Of a DNA stretch of 64,000 nt, positions 53,301 through 62,100 are shown piece by piece. The stretch lies in assembly GCF_051900415.1 (NCBI RefSeq), contig NZ_JBHZGL010000001.1, positions 519,390-583,389 on the forward strand. The letters run 5' to 3'. The DNA comes from Frateuria_A sp051900415 (GTDB lineage Bacteria > Pseudomonadota > Gammaproteobacteria > Xanthomonadales > Rhodanobacteraceae). Within the stretch, counting starts at the first letter, position 1. The number at the start of each line of letters is the position of its first letter. Made by a program: the position numbers and the translations under genes. The notes beneath the pieces were generated by a model. The model did no database searches and was not told where the DNA came from. It saw only the letters and a program-made list of their open reading frames with translations.

Positions 53301-55813
53301 TGGCCGGGCAGATACAGGCGTTCAGCCAGGCGCACGGGGCGACGCTGTTCATGACGTTGATGGCCGCCTACCAGGTGTTGCTGGCGCGCCATTCGGGCCA
53401 GACCGACATCGCCGTGGGCACGCCTGTGGCCAACCGAGACCGCGCCGAGCTCGAACATCTGATCGGCTTCTTCGTGAACACGGTCGTGGTGCGCGGACGC
53501 CTGGATGGCGCCGTGTCGTTCGTCGATGTGCTGCACCAGGTGCGGGACACGACGGTAGATGCGCAACGCAACCAGGACCTGCCATTCGAGCAACTGGTCG
53601 AGGAACTGCGTCCGGCGCGCAGCCTCAGCCATGCGCCGTTGTTCCAGGTGATGTTCCTGCAGCACGACGGAGCCCTGGCCGAGTTCGCACTCCCTGGTCT
53701 GGCCGTGCGTTCGGCGGGGGAGGGCCACCGCATCGCCCGCTTCGATCTGGCGCTGAACGTGGAGTCGCGCGACGATGCCCTGCACGCGTGGTTCGACTAC
53801 GCGAGCGACCTCTTCGATGCCTCGCGCATCGAGCGATTGGCCGGCGATTACGTCCGCCTGCTGGAAGCGGCCATGGCCCGGCCGGAACGGTCCTGGCGGC
53901 GGCTGCCGATGCTCGACGATGCAGCGATCGCCCAGCAACTGCGCCCCCAGCTTGCGTTGTCACCACCGGTTGATCCGGCGTTGTGCGTGCATCAGCTGTT
54001 CGAACGACAGGTCGATGAGAATTCGCAGGCGCCCGCCGCGATCTGCGGCGATGCCTCGCTCAGCTACGGCGACCTCGAGGCACACGCCAACCGCATCGCG
54101 CACTTCCTGCGGGGGCAGGGCATCGGTGCCGAGGATCATGTCGGCGTCTGGATGGAGCGCTCACCGGACCTGCTCGCGTGCCTGCTCGGCATCTGGAAGG
54201 CCGGTGCGGTGTACGTGCCGCTGGACCCCGGATATCCGCAAGAACGGCTCGCCTTCATCGTGCGTGATGCCGGCATGCGACTGGTGTTGACGCACGCGCA
54301 GATCGCCGATGTCCTGGAAAGCCCGGGCGGCCGGATCGTCTGCCTCGATCGTCTGGGTGCTGCGCTGGAGAGCCAGCCGCACGAGCGGCCAGCGGTGCAC
54401 GTGCATGGCCTGCACCCGGCGTACGTGATCTACACCTCCGGCTCCACCGGACGGCCCAAGGGCGTGCAGGTACTGCAAGGCGGCTTGTGCGAGTTGCTGC
54501 TGGGGCTGTGCCGGCGTTTCTCGGTCGGCCCGCGCGACAGCATGCCGAGCCTGGCCTCGCACGCCTTCGGTATCTCGTTCGTCGAGCTGCTGCTGCCACT
54601 GGTGGCCGGCGGACACACCCGCATCCTGGAGCGCGAAGTCGTGCTCGACACCGGGCGGCTTGCCGGCGAACTGGATCGGGTGAGCCTTGCGCATCTGGTG
54701 CCGAGCCTGATGCGGCGGGTACTCGATCACCTGGACGGGGAGCGGCAAGCTCCTGCCTTTGATCGGCTCCGGCACGTGTTCGTCGGTGGCGACGCCGTTC
54801 CTGCGGCCTTGCTGGCGCAGATGGAACGGCGCTTTCCCTCCGCGCAGGTGGTCGAGTTCTACGGGCAGACCGAGACCACGATCCTGTCCTGCCACGCACC
54901 GCAGGAAGGTCATCGACACCCGGGCAACGTGATCGGCACCCGCTTGCCACACGCGCAGGCCTATGTTCTGGACGACAGCTTGCAACTGGTGCCGCAGGGG
55001 CGCGTGGGCGAGATCCACATCGCCGGCCGCGCTATCGCGCGGGGCTATCTGGGGCGGGCGTCGCTTACCGCCGAGCGCTTCGTGCCCGACCCGTTCGGCG
55101 AAAGCCCGGGCGCGCGTCTTTACCGCACGGGCGATCTTGGGCGGTTGTTGCCCGACGGGCGCATCGAATACGTCGGGCGTGCCGATTTCCAGGTCAATGT
55201 CCGCGGCTTCCGCATCGAGCTTGGCGAGATCGAGGCACAGCTGCGCGAAGAGCCCGGCGTGACGGGGGCGGTGGTCACCGCGGTCGAAGACGACGCGGGT
55301 GAGCGTCGCCTGATCGCATACCTGGTCGCCGCCGCGGGCGACGTGGCCTTGCCGGCGCTTCGCACCCGGCTGCGTGCTGCCTTGCCGGACTACATGGTGC
55401 CGGCGCGGTTCGTCGTCCTGGACGCGCTTCCGCTCAACGCCAACGGCAAGCTGGACCGCAGGGCCCTGCCCGATCCGGATCCCACGCAAGCCGCCGCGGA
55501 CTACGTGGCGCCGCGCGACGAGACCGAACAGGACCTTGCCGACATGTGGGCCGATGTACTGGGCGTGCCGCGGGTGGGCGTGCACGACAACTTCTTCGAT
55601 CTCGGCGGCCATTCGCTGCTGGCCGCACAAGCCATGGCCCGCGCTCGTAGTGCGTTCGGCGAAGAGCTGAGCGTGCAGGATTTCTTCGAGGCGCAGACCG
55701 TGGCCGACTTCGCGGCGCGCATCGTGGCGATCCGCCGCAACCGCACTCTGCTCGAGCAGGTGACGGCAGCCGCCGAAGAGTCGCCCGACGAATTCGAAGG
55801 CTTCGTCATCTGA
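47327..55813 (+). CDS. Nonribosomal peptide synthetase, lipo-initiating: FAAL-ACP-C-A-T-C-A-T
   Basis: This 2828-residue cytoplasmic megasynthase starts with a fatty acyl-AMP ligase (about residues 20-590; QYTSGSTGQAKGVMVSHGNL, WLPLYHDMGLVG) that loads a fatty acid onto an ACP (GLDSL, S647). C1 (HHIAVD, H831) joins the acyl group to residue 1. A1 (TSGSTG at about 1317) has code D-V-Q-A-V-A-H-V-V-K, pointing to proline; T1 is S1713. C2 (HHIIADG, H1894) is followed by A2 (about 2230-2720), in which G2415 replaces the usual amino-binding Asp, and T2 is S2763. No thioesterase is present; the chain ends DEFEGFVI, a possible docking tail. ATG 47327 has only a weak SD. Confidence 0.93.
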   Translation: MSDRPREWGARARAVRGEWTSLVALLRDRAASQGDDPAFSFLKDGEVGEAALSYGELDRRARSIAARLQQQATAGDRALLLFPPGLDYICAFFGCLYAGVIAVPIYPPQSQRSRVDRLQSVVADSGASWVLGTTEIVNGLTQEVELLGCLRTLATDSVDDALARAWQMPAVDADTIAFLQYTSGSTGQAKGVMVSHGNLLHNEALIRDGFGNDRDTVVVGWLPLYHDMGLVGNVLQPIYLGGRAVLMSPMAFLQKPLRWLQAVSRYRATVSGGPNFAYELCAERIGEEDMAELDLSCWRVAFNGSEPIRASTLERFAQAFAPCGFRADASFACYGLAESTLFVAGSTPLAPTVSLDVDPTQLQRHRVLRSQAGDRRRLVGSGHADPERVCIVQPESRRPCAMGEVGEIWVRGPSVAQGYWRQPELSAVTFQARTDAGDGPFLRSGDFGFVQDGQLFVTGRLKELIIIRGRNHYPQDIEQTVQTAHPALAVGAGAAFAIDQDGEERLVVVQEVQRTHLRQLDVAAVEHAVHAAVAERHQLQLHALVLIKPMRLPKTSSGKIKRRETRRLFAERLLESLNAPPERTAKVAESAAIYGTPFDRRVLATLPSHERVSRIADHLRALLGDVLRRPAADIDVNLATTAQGLDSLAAIQLQQRIEETLAAACPLESLLAGTTPIELARMLDAAGDEGMQARLPCGGRDEGPLTANQASMWFLQSLDPASRAYNVAVPLRLRGELHEARLQQAWARLAEQHPMLRTRYVVVDGEPVQRIDAGYTPAVEWVDATGWNDESIERALTAAAGEALLQDGSVPFRIHGYRRAADDHIMLVVAHHIAVDLRTLVLLFEQWGRHYAARCEAREPTDAGARHSAIDLALCQRDWFASQAAERQWSYWRDQLEAPLPVLGLPTDQPRPAMRDSHAGVHDFELDAPLSAALREVARQHGVTLYMLLLAAYQVFLHHSCGDEDICVGSPVAGRTRAEFESLAGYCVNTVVLRGDLSGNPRFDAFLRQIRDRVLGALAHQDLPFATLVERLVPQRDRATTPLFQTLFALQQTPDWPAASAFVLDGAGARAELGGLAVEGIAMPPQGCQFDLSLFVADAGDRLQARFEYASALFAPARIAAMGEQFACLLQAIASMPTARLSGLPLLSVQPAAVVPGTLPAAGADPAIALVEQIMRQAGQHPDTLALICDGERLSYARLERESAELASRLQAQGVSIGSRVGLHLARKAHAYVAVLAVLKCGATCVPLDPAYPPARLAQMAQLGCLNLLLTDATESAAAWPADLPRLDPRLRTSDRFLPPSLVTLAASALPVYLLFTSGSTGTPKGVLMNQGTLANLLRWHQRAMPLEAGARVSQFASLNFDVAFQEILSTWTVGATLVVASQEQRLDPEALLALLREEGVQRAFLPVVAMQQLARHAVAHAAMPRALREVVCAGEALQIGPSVRAFFAALPGASLYNHYGPTESHVVTCHRLHGDPAGWPATPPIGAPIDNVCVHLLDRYGRPVPEGARGEIFLAGAGLAHGYAERGRLTAERFVPDPFTGGGARMYRTGDLGRRLPDGAIEYLGRIDFQVQLRGFRVEPGEIEAQLLALAGVGEAVVVVCEARPGEPGLVAYVVAADGHLLERSQLRAWLRERLPDYMVPAHIVALPGLPLTANGKVDKRALPPPEGEPQDGDDDPPVGATEIEVARLWADVLGVEQVGRAQNFFASGGHSLLATRLVMRLREAFGATLPVSALFEAPTVAGLAARIDAMPAMDLPPLETVARGKPLPLSHAQQRLWLVDQMEGASAAYNMPAAFHLDGELDVAALRASFQRIVQRHEILRTRFADHHGDPMQWIADDCSVTLETDDIGPGAIDTAIERHAQAPFRLQDGGLLRIALLRIARDRHLLLVNMHHIIADGWSIGVLVRELMECYAAERDGREPALPDLPVQYADYAQWQRAWLKRTAATQLAYWRGQLGGLPPLLELPGDRPRPPVQSYRGGLHRFRLPAALAGQIQAFSQAHGATLFMTLMAAYQVLLARHSGQTDIAVGTPVANRDRAELEHLIGFFVNTVVVRGRLDGAVSFVDVLHQVRDTTVDAQRNQDLPFEQLVEELRPARSLSHAPLFQVMFLQHDGALAEFALPGLAVRSAGEGHRIARFDLALNVESRDDALHAWFDYASDLFDASRIERLAGDYVRLLEAAMARPERSWRRLPMLDDAAIAQQLRPQLALSPPVDPALCVHQLFERQVDENSQAPAAICGDASLSYGDLEAHANRIAHFLRGQGIGAEDHVGVWMERSPDLLACLLGIWKAGAVYVPLDPGYPQERLAFIVRDAGMRLVLTHAQIADVLESPGGRIVCLDRLGAALESQPHERPAVHVHGLHPAYVIYTSGSTGRPKGVQVLQGGLCELLLGLCRRFSVGPRDSMPSLASHAFGISFVELLLPLVAGGHTRILEREVVLDTGRLAGELDRVSLAHLVPSLMRRVLDHLDGERQAPAFDRLRHVFVGGDAVPAALLAQMERRFPSAQVVEFYGQTETTILSCHAPQEGHRHPGNVIGTRLPHAQAYVLDDSLQLVPQGRVGEIHIAGRAIARGYLGRASLTAERFVPDPFGESPGARLYRTGDLGRLLPDGRIEYVGRADFQVNVRGFRIELGEIEAQLREEPGVTGAVVTAVEDDAGERRLIAYLVAAAGDVALPALRTRLRAALPDYMVPARFVVLDALPLNANGKLDRRALPDPDPTQAAADYVAPRDETEQDLADMWADVLGVPRVGVHDNFFDLGGHSLLAAQAMARARSAFGEELSVQDFFEAQTVADFAARIVAIRRNRTLLEQVTAAAEESPDEFEGFVI

Positions 55814-55867
55814 CGAGGTCGCTGGACAGACAACGGCCCGAAAACGGGCCTCCATGGAGGAATGGCA

Positions 55868-56077
55868 ATGAGCGAAGAAGCAACCGAGCAGTTCCTGGCG
55901 GTAGTCAACCACGAAGAGCAGTACTCGATCTGGTCGGCCGACCGCGAGATTCCGGCCGGCTGGAAAGCCACCGGCAAGCAGGGCAGCAAGGAAGAGTGCC
56001 TGGCCTATATCGAAGAGGTGTGGACCGACATGCGCCCACTGAGCCTGCGCAAGCTGATGGCGGACGCATCGGCCTGA
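55868..56077 (+). CDS. MbtH-like protein
   Basis: This 69-residue protein has the MbtH signature: NHEEQYSIWSADREIPAGWK, then GSKEECLAYIEEVWTDMRP. MbtH proteins bind adenylation domains and help them fold or work. It sits between the two synthetase genes, so it serves this assembly line. ATG 55868 is seven bases from GGAGG (55856); an ATG at 55862 would be too close. A GGCCCG-AAAA-CGGGCC hairpin lies just ahead of the SD (55835-55850). Confidence 0.93.
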   Translation: MSEEATEQFLAVVNHEEQYSIWSADREIPAGWKATGKQGSKEECLAYIEEVWTDMRPLSLRKLMADASA

Positions 56078-56137
56078 CCGGCGCCCCCGGCGGGTGATCT
56101 GCTTCCACGTAGCTGCGGCTTTTCAGGAAAAAACGGA

Positions 56138-59100
56138 ATGGACATCTCAAGCGTGCTGGCACAGTTGAGCGACGCCGGCATCCGGCTGGCTTCCAGGGAC
56201 GGCCAATTGCAGGTCAGTGCGCCCAGGGGGGCCATGACAGCCGCGTTGCATACGCTGTTGTCGTCGCACAAGGCGCAGCTCCTGGACCTGCTGGAAGGCC
56301 AGGCGCGCGCCCGCGCGCAGGTGCTTGAGCCGGTGCCGCGCGAGGGCCGGCTGCCACTGTCGCTGGCGCAACGACGGTTGTGGTTCCTGGAGCAACTGGA
56401 CGGCCCCAACACGGTCTACAACAAGCTGGTGCCGCTGGTGCTGGAGGGTGAGCTGGACGAGTCCGCGCTGCGCGAGGCTCTGGCGGCGATCGTGGCGCGG
56501 CACGAGGCGCTGCGTTGCCGGTTCGCGGTCGAACGTGGTCAGCCGTACGTCGAGGTGGCCGACATGCTCGAGGTGCCGCTGCAGCGGCGCGAAGTGGCCC
56601 AGACGCAATTGCCCGAGGCGCTGGCGGCCGAGTCGATGCAGCCGTTCTCGCTGGATGCCTGGCCGCTGTTGCGGGTGTCGTTATGGCGTGTCGCCGAGCG
56701 GCGTCATGTCCTGGTGCTGTCAATCCACCACGCAGTCTCCGATGGCTGGTCGATGGGCGTGCTGGTGCGCGAGTTCTGTGCGCTTTACGCAGGCTACCGT
56801 TCGGGGCGGTACGCGCCATTGCCGCCATTGCGCGTGCAGTACGTGGACTATGCGGCATGGCAGCGCCGCTGGGTCGAGGGCGAGGAATTCGCGCGCTACC
56901 TGGACTATTGGCGCGAGCACCTGCGCGAAGCGCCGCCGCTGCTGGAACTGCCGACCGACCGCCCGCGCCCGCCGGTGCAGGGCGTGACCGGCGACACGCT
57001 CGTCTTCGATCTGCCCGACCTGCTGGTGTCAGGACTCAGGTCGCTGGCACGCGAGCGCAACGTGTCGCTGTACATGCTGACGCTGGCGGTGTTCAAGGTG
57101 CTGCTGGCGCGCTACACGGGCCAGCCAGATATCGTGGTAGGCACGCCGGTGGCCAATCGCGAGCATGCGGAGCTCGAAGGCGTCATCGGCTTCTTCGCCA
57201 ACACGTTGGTGTTGCGGAATACGGTCGATGCGAGCGAGCCATTCACCGCGTTCCTGGAGCGCCTGAAGCACGGCACGCTGGAAGCCTTCGCGCACCAGTC
57301 GGTGTCCTTCGAGCAACTGGTGGAGGAACTGCAGCCGGCGCGCAGCATGGCGTATGCGCCCCTGGTGCAGGTGTCGTTCGCCCTGCAGAACGCCCCCATC
57401 GGGGCGGTGCAGTTGCCGGGGCTCGAAGCGCGCTTGCTGGATGCGCCGACGCAAACGGCCAAGTACGACCTGACGCTGGAACTGGAGGAATCGGCGACAG
57501 GCCTGAAGGGCCGCCTGGAGTACCGCTGCGAGTTGTTCGATCACCCGACCATGGAACGGCTGCGTGAGCATTTTCTGGCCCTGGCGCAGGCGGTGGTAGC
57601 GGCGCCGGCGACGCGCGTGGACCGCTTGCCGATGCTGTCCGGGGACGAGCGGACACACCTGGTCCGGGCGTGGAACGCGACGGCGACCGCGCCGGCCGGC
57701 GCCGGCTGGGTACACACGCGCATCGCCGCCCAGGCGCGCAGCACACCGGACGCGCCGGCGCTGGTGTTCGAAGATCAGGTGATGGACTACGGCAGCCTGG
57801 AGGCAGCCTCGAACCGGTTGGCCCAATACCTGCGCGGCCGCGGGGTCGGCCCGGAAACGATCGTCGCGGTTTCGCAGGAGCGCTCGTTCGAGCTGGTGAT
57901 CAGCCTGCTGGCGGTGATGAAGGCCGGCGGCGCCTATCTGCCGGTGGCACCAGACTATCCGCCCGAGCGGCTCGGCTACCTGCTTGAGGACGCGCGGCCG
58001 CTGCTGATGCTCACCACCGGGGCGATCGCTGCGAACCTGCCGTCCGATGCGCTGCCCATGGTGTGCGTGGACCGCGACTACGCGCAATGGGCCTCGCTAC
58101 CGGCCACCGAACCGGCGGTCGCGCTGGCGCACGACCATCTGATCTACGTCTTCTACACCTCCGGTTCCACCGGCAAGCCCAAGGGCACGATGAATACCCA
58201 CGGCGCCGTGTGCAACCGGCTCGTGTGGATGCAGAAGGAGGTGCCTGTCGCGCCTGGCGAGCGCGTGCTGGCCAAGACGCCGTTCAATTTCGATATCTCC
58301 GTCTGCGAGATGTTCTGGCCCCTGATGGCGGGTGCGACGCTGGTGATCGCGCAGCCTGATGGCCACCGCGACCCGGCCTACCTGCGCCGGTTGATCGTGG
58401 AGCAGGGCGTGACCACCGCCCACTTCGTTCCGTCCATGCTGCAGGTGTTTCTCAACGAGCCCGGCCTGGAGACCCTCGGCCTGCGACGCACCGTGTCCGG
58501 TGGCGAGGCGCTTCCGCAGGCGCTGGCACAGCGCCTGTTCCAGGCCATGCCGCAGGTGCAGGTCATCCACAACCTCTACGGCCCTACCGAGGCCGCGATC
58601 GAAGTCAGCGCATGGCGCTGCACGCGCGAGAGCGTGGAAGGCGGCGTGCTGATCGGGCACCCGATCGACAACCTGCGCCTGCACGTGCTCGATCCACAGA
58701 TGGAGCCGGTGCCGCTTGGTGTGGCGGGCGAGCTGTTCATCGGCGGCATGGGCCTGGCTCGCGGCTATCTGGGTCGCCCCGGCCTGACCGCGGACAAGTT
58801 CGTGCCCGACCCGTTCAGTGGCGACGGTGGCCGCCTCTACGCCACGGGCGACAGCGTCCGGCGCCGCGCGGATGGCCAGATCGAATACCTGCAGCGACTC
58901 GACTTCCAGGTGAAGATCCGCGGCTTCCGCATTGAACTGGGCGAGATCGAAGCGGCCTTGCGCGAGCAGCCGGGCGTGCGCGAAGCGGTCGTGCTTGCGC
59001 CAGCCGATGCGGCAGGCGAGAAGCGCCTGGTGGCGTACGTGACCGGCGCCCAGGCACCGTCGGAGGAGACGTTGCGTGCGGCGCTGTCGATGCGCCTGCC

Positions 59101-62100
59101 CGATTACATGGTGCCGACGCGACTGGTGCGGCTGGAGGCGCTGCCGTTGTCGTCCAACGGCAAGCTCGATCGCAAGGCGCTGCCGGCCGTGGATCTGGCC
59201 GAAGCCAGCGACATCGCCTACCTAGCGCCGCGCAACGATACCGAGGCACGCCTGGCATCGATCTGGGCCGAGGTGCTGCGTCGCGAGACGCCGATCGGTA
59301 TCGGCGACGATTTCTTCCGCATCGGCGGCCACTCGCTGCTGGCCACGCAGGTAATGTCGCGGATTCGCGAGTGGCTGGGCGTGGAACTGCCGGTGCGGCA
59401 GTTGTTCGACACGCCAACCATTGCGGGGTTGGCGGGGGCCGTGGCTGCCGCCGGCGCGACGGCGGGCCCGTCACTGGAGCGCGTCGCCGATCGCGAGGCC
59501 ATGCCGCTGTCGTTTGCGCAGCAGCGGTTGTGGTTCCTCTACCAGCTCGAAGGCCCGAGCGCGGCCTACAACATGCCGGTCGCGATCGACTTGCACGGGC
59601 AGCTCGACATCGGTGCATTGCGCGCTGCGCTGCAGGACATTGTCGATCGGCATGAGGCGTTGCGCACGGCCTTCATCGAGCGTGACGGCATCGGCCTGCA
59701 GCAGATCGCACCCGTGCTTCATCTGGACATACCACTGCTGGAGATCGGTCGCGACGCCCTGCAGGCGCATATCGACCAGGATGCAGGAGCGCCGTTCGAC
59801 CTCCCGAGGGCGCCGCTGTTCCGGGCACGCATCCTGCGCCTGGCACCGGACGAGCACGTGCTGCTGGTCAACATGCACCACATCGTCTCGGACGGCTATT
59901 CGCTGGGCGTGCTGGTCGACGAGCTGGGACGCGGTTACCGGGCGCGGCTGGGCGGCACGGCGGCGACCCTGCCGGCGCTGCCGGTGCAATACGCCGACTT
60001 TGCGCACTGGCAGCGCGAACGCCTCCAGGGCGAGGCGTTGCAGGCGGAAGTGGAGCACTGGAAGGGCGTGCTCGAAGGCGCGCCGACCCTGCTGCCGCTG
60101 CCGACCGACCGCGTTCGCCCGCCGGTGCAGAGCTACCGCGGCGCGGTGCACAGCGAATGGTTGCCACGTGCGTTGTGTGATCGCCTGCATGCACTGGGTC
60201 AGTCGCAGGGAGCGACGTTGTACATGGTCCTGCTGGCGGCGTTCGATGTGCTGCTGGCGCGTTACGCGGACATCGACGACATCGCCGTCGGCAGCTCCAT
60301 CGCCAACCGCAACCGACCGGAACTGGAAGGGTTGATCGGCTTTTTCGTCAACACCCTGGTCGTGCGAACGCGGGTGGACAAGGCGGCGTCGTTCACGACA
60401 CTGCTGGAGCAGGTGCGCGAGACAGTGCTGACAGCCTATGCGCACCAGGATCTTCCATTCGAGCACCTGGTCGAGGCCCTGCAGCCCGTGCGCAGCATGA
60501 GCCAGTCGCCCTGGTTCCAGGTAATGCTGGTGCTGCAGAACACCCCGATGGGGGCGCTGGAGCTTCCCGGGTTGGAGCTGTCCATTCGCGACCCGCAGAT
60601 CAAGGTCGCCAAGTACGACCTCAGCCTTTACCTGACCGAAACCGAGCGGGGGCTGCGGGCCGACCTGGAGTACGCCACGGATCTGTTCGACGAGCCGAGC
60701 ATGGCGCGACTGCTGGACCATTACCAGGTGTTGCTGGAAGCGGTCGTGACCACGCCGAAGCGTGCGGTGGGCGAATTGTCGATGGTGGCGTCGGCCGAGC
60801 ACGAGCGGCTGATGTCGTGGGCCACCCCGACAGGGGCGACCGAACCGGGTGCGGTTTGCGTGCATCGCCTGTTCGAAGCGTGTGCATTGCGCACGCCAGA
60901 GGCAGTCGCCGTGCGCGATGGCGACGCCAGCCTGAGTTATGCCGAGCTCGACGCCGCCGCGAACCGGTTGGCGCACGCGCTGATCGCCCACGGCGTGACC
61001 CCGGAGGCGCCGGTTGGCCTGTTGCTTGAGCGCTCGATGGCCATGGCGGTGGGCTTCCTCGGCATCCTCAAGGCCGGTGGGGCGTACGTGCCGTTGAACC
61101 CGGAGCTGCCCGACGGGCGCCTCGAGGCAATGCTGGAGGACATTCGACCCCGGGTGCTGGTGAGCACGCGGGCGCTGGCGCAAAGGTTGACGGACCAGGC
61201 CGCGATGGTGCTGGACCTGGATGACGTGATGACCGCGCCCGCGTGGCCGACGACCACCCCGGCGGCGAGCGGCCAGGTGCGGCCGGACCAGTTGGCGTAT
61301 GTGATCTTCACCTCCGGCTCCACCGGCCGGCCCAAGGGCGTGTTGGTGCAGCACGGGTCGATCGGTTCCAACTACCGTGCCTGGGCGCAGGTGTACCGCC
61401 TGGAACAGGATGTCCGCCGGCACCTGCAGATGGCCGGGTTCGGCTTTGACGTGTGCATCGGCGACATGGTGCGCGCGCTGTGTTCGGGTGGCGAGCTGAC
61501 GATCTGCCCCAAGGCGACATTGCTTGATGCTTCGGCGCTGACCGCGCTGATCCGCGCTCGCGCCATCGACTATGCCGAATTCGTGCCTATCGTGTTGCGT
61601 CACGTGGCGTCTTACCTGCACGAGCAGGGAGAGCGCCTTGCCGGGCTGAAGATCCTGGTGACCGGTTCGGACGTGCTTTATGCCGAAGACCTGGAGCTCG
61701 TGCACCGGGTCACCGAGCCGGCCACCGCGGTGTTCAACTCCTACGGCCTGACCGAGGCCGCCGTGGACAGCACGTGCTATCTCACCGATCCGGCCCGTTC
61801 CCTGTCCGGAGGCTCGGTCCCGGTCGGCGCGCCGCTGCCCGGCGTGTGGGCCTATGTTCTGGACGATCGCCTGCAGCTTTGCCCGCAGGGCGTGCCGGGT
61901 GAGTTGTACGTGGGTGGCCCGACACTCGCGCGCGGCTACCTGGGCGACCCGGCGCGTACGGCCGGGCGCTTCGTGCCCAATCCGTTCGACGCGGGTGGGC
62001 GGCTCTACCGCAGTGGCGATCTGGCGCGCTGGCGCAGTGACGGCCAGCTGGAGCTGCTGGGACGTAGCGATTACCAGGTGAAGATCCGCGGCTTCCGCAT

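Noticed and set aside
55835..55850. Terminator between the first synthetase and the MbtH gene
   Set aside because: The hairpin has only a six-base stem, no T-run follows, and the MbtH SD is immediately downstream. Co-transcription is more likely.
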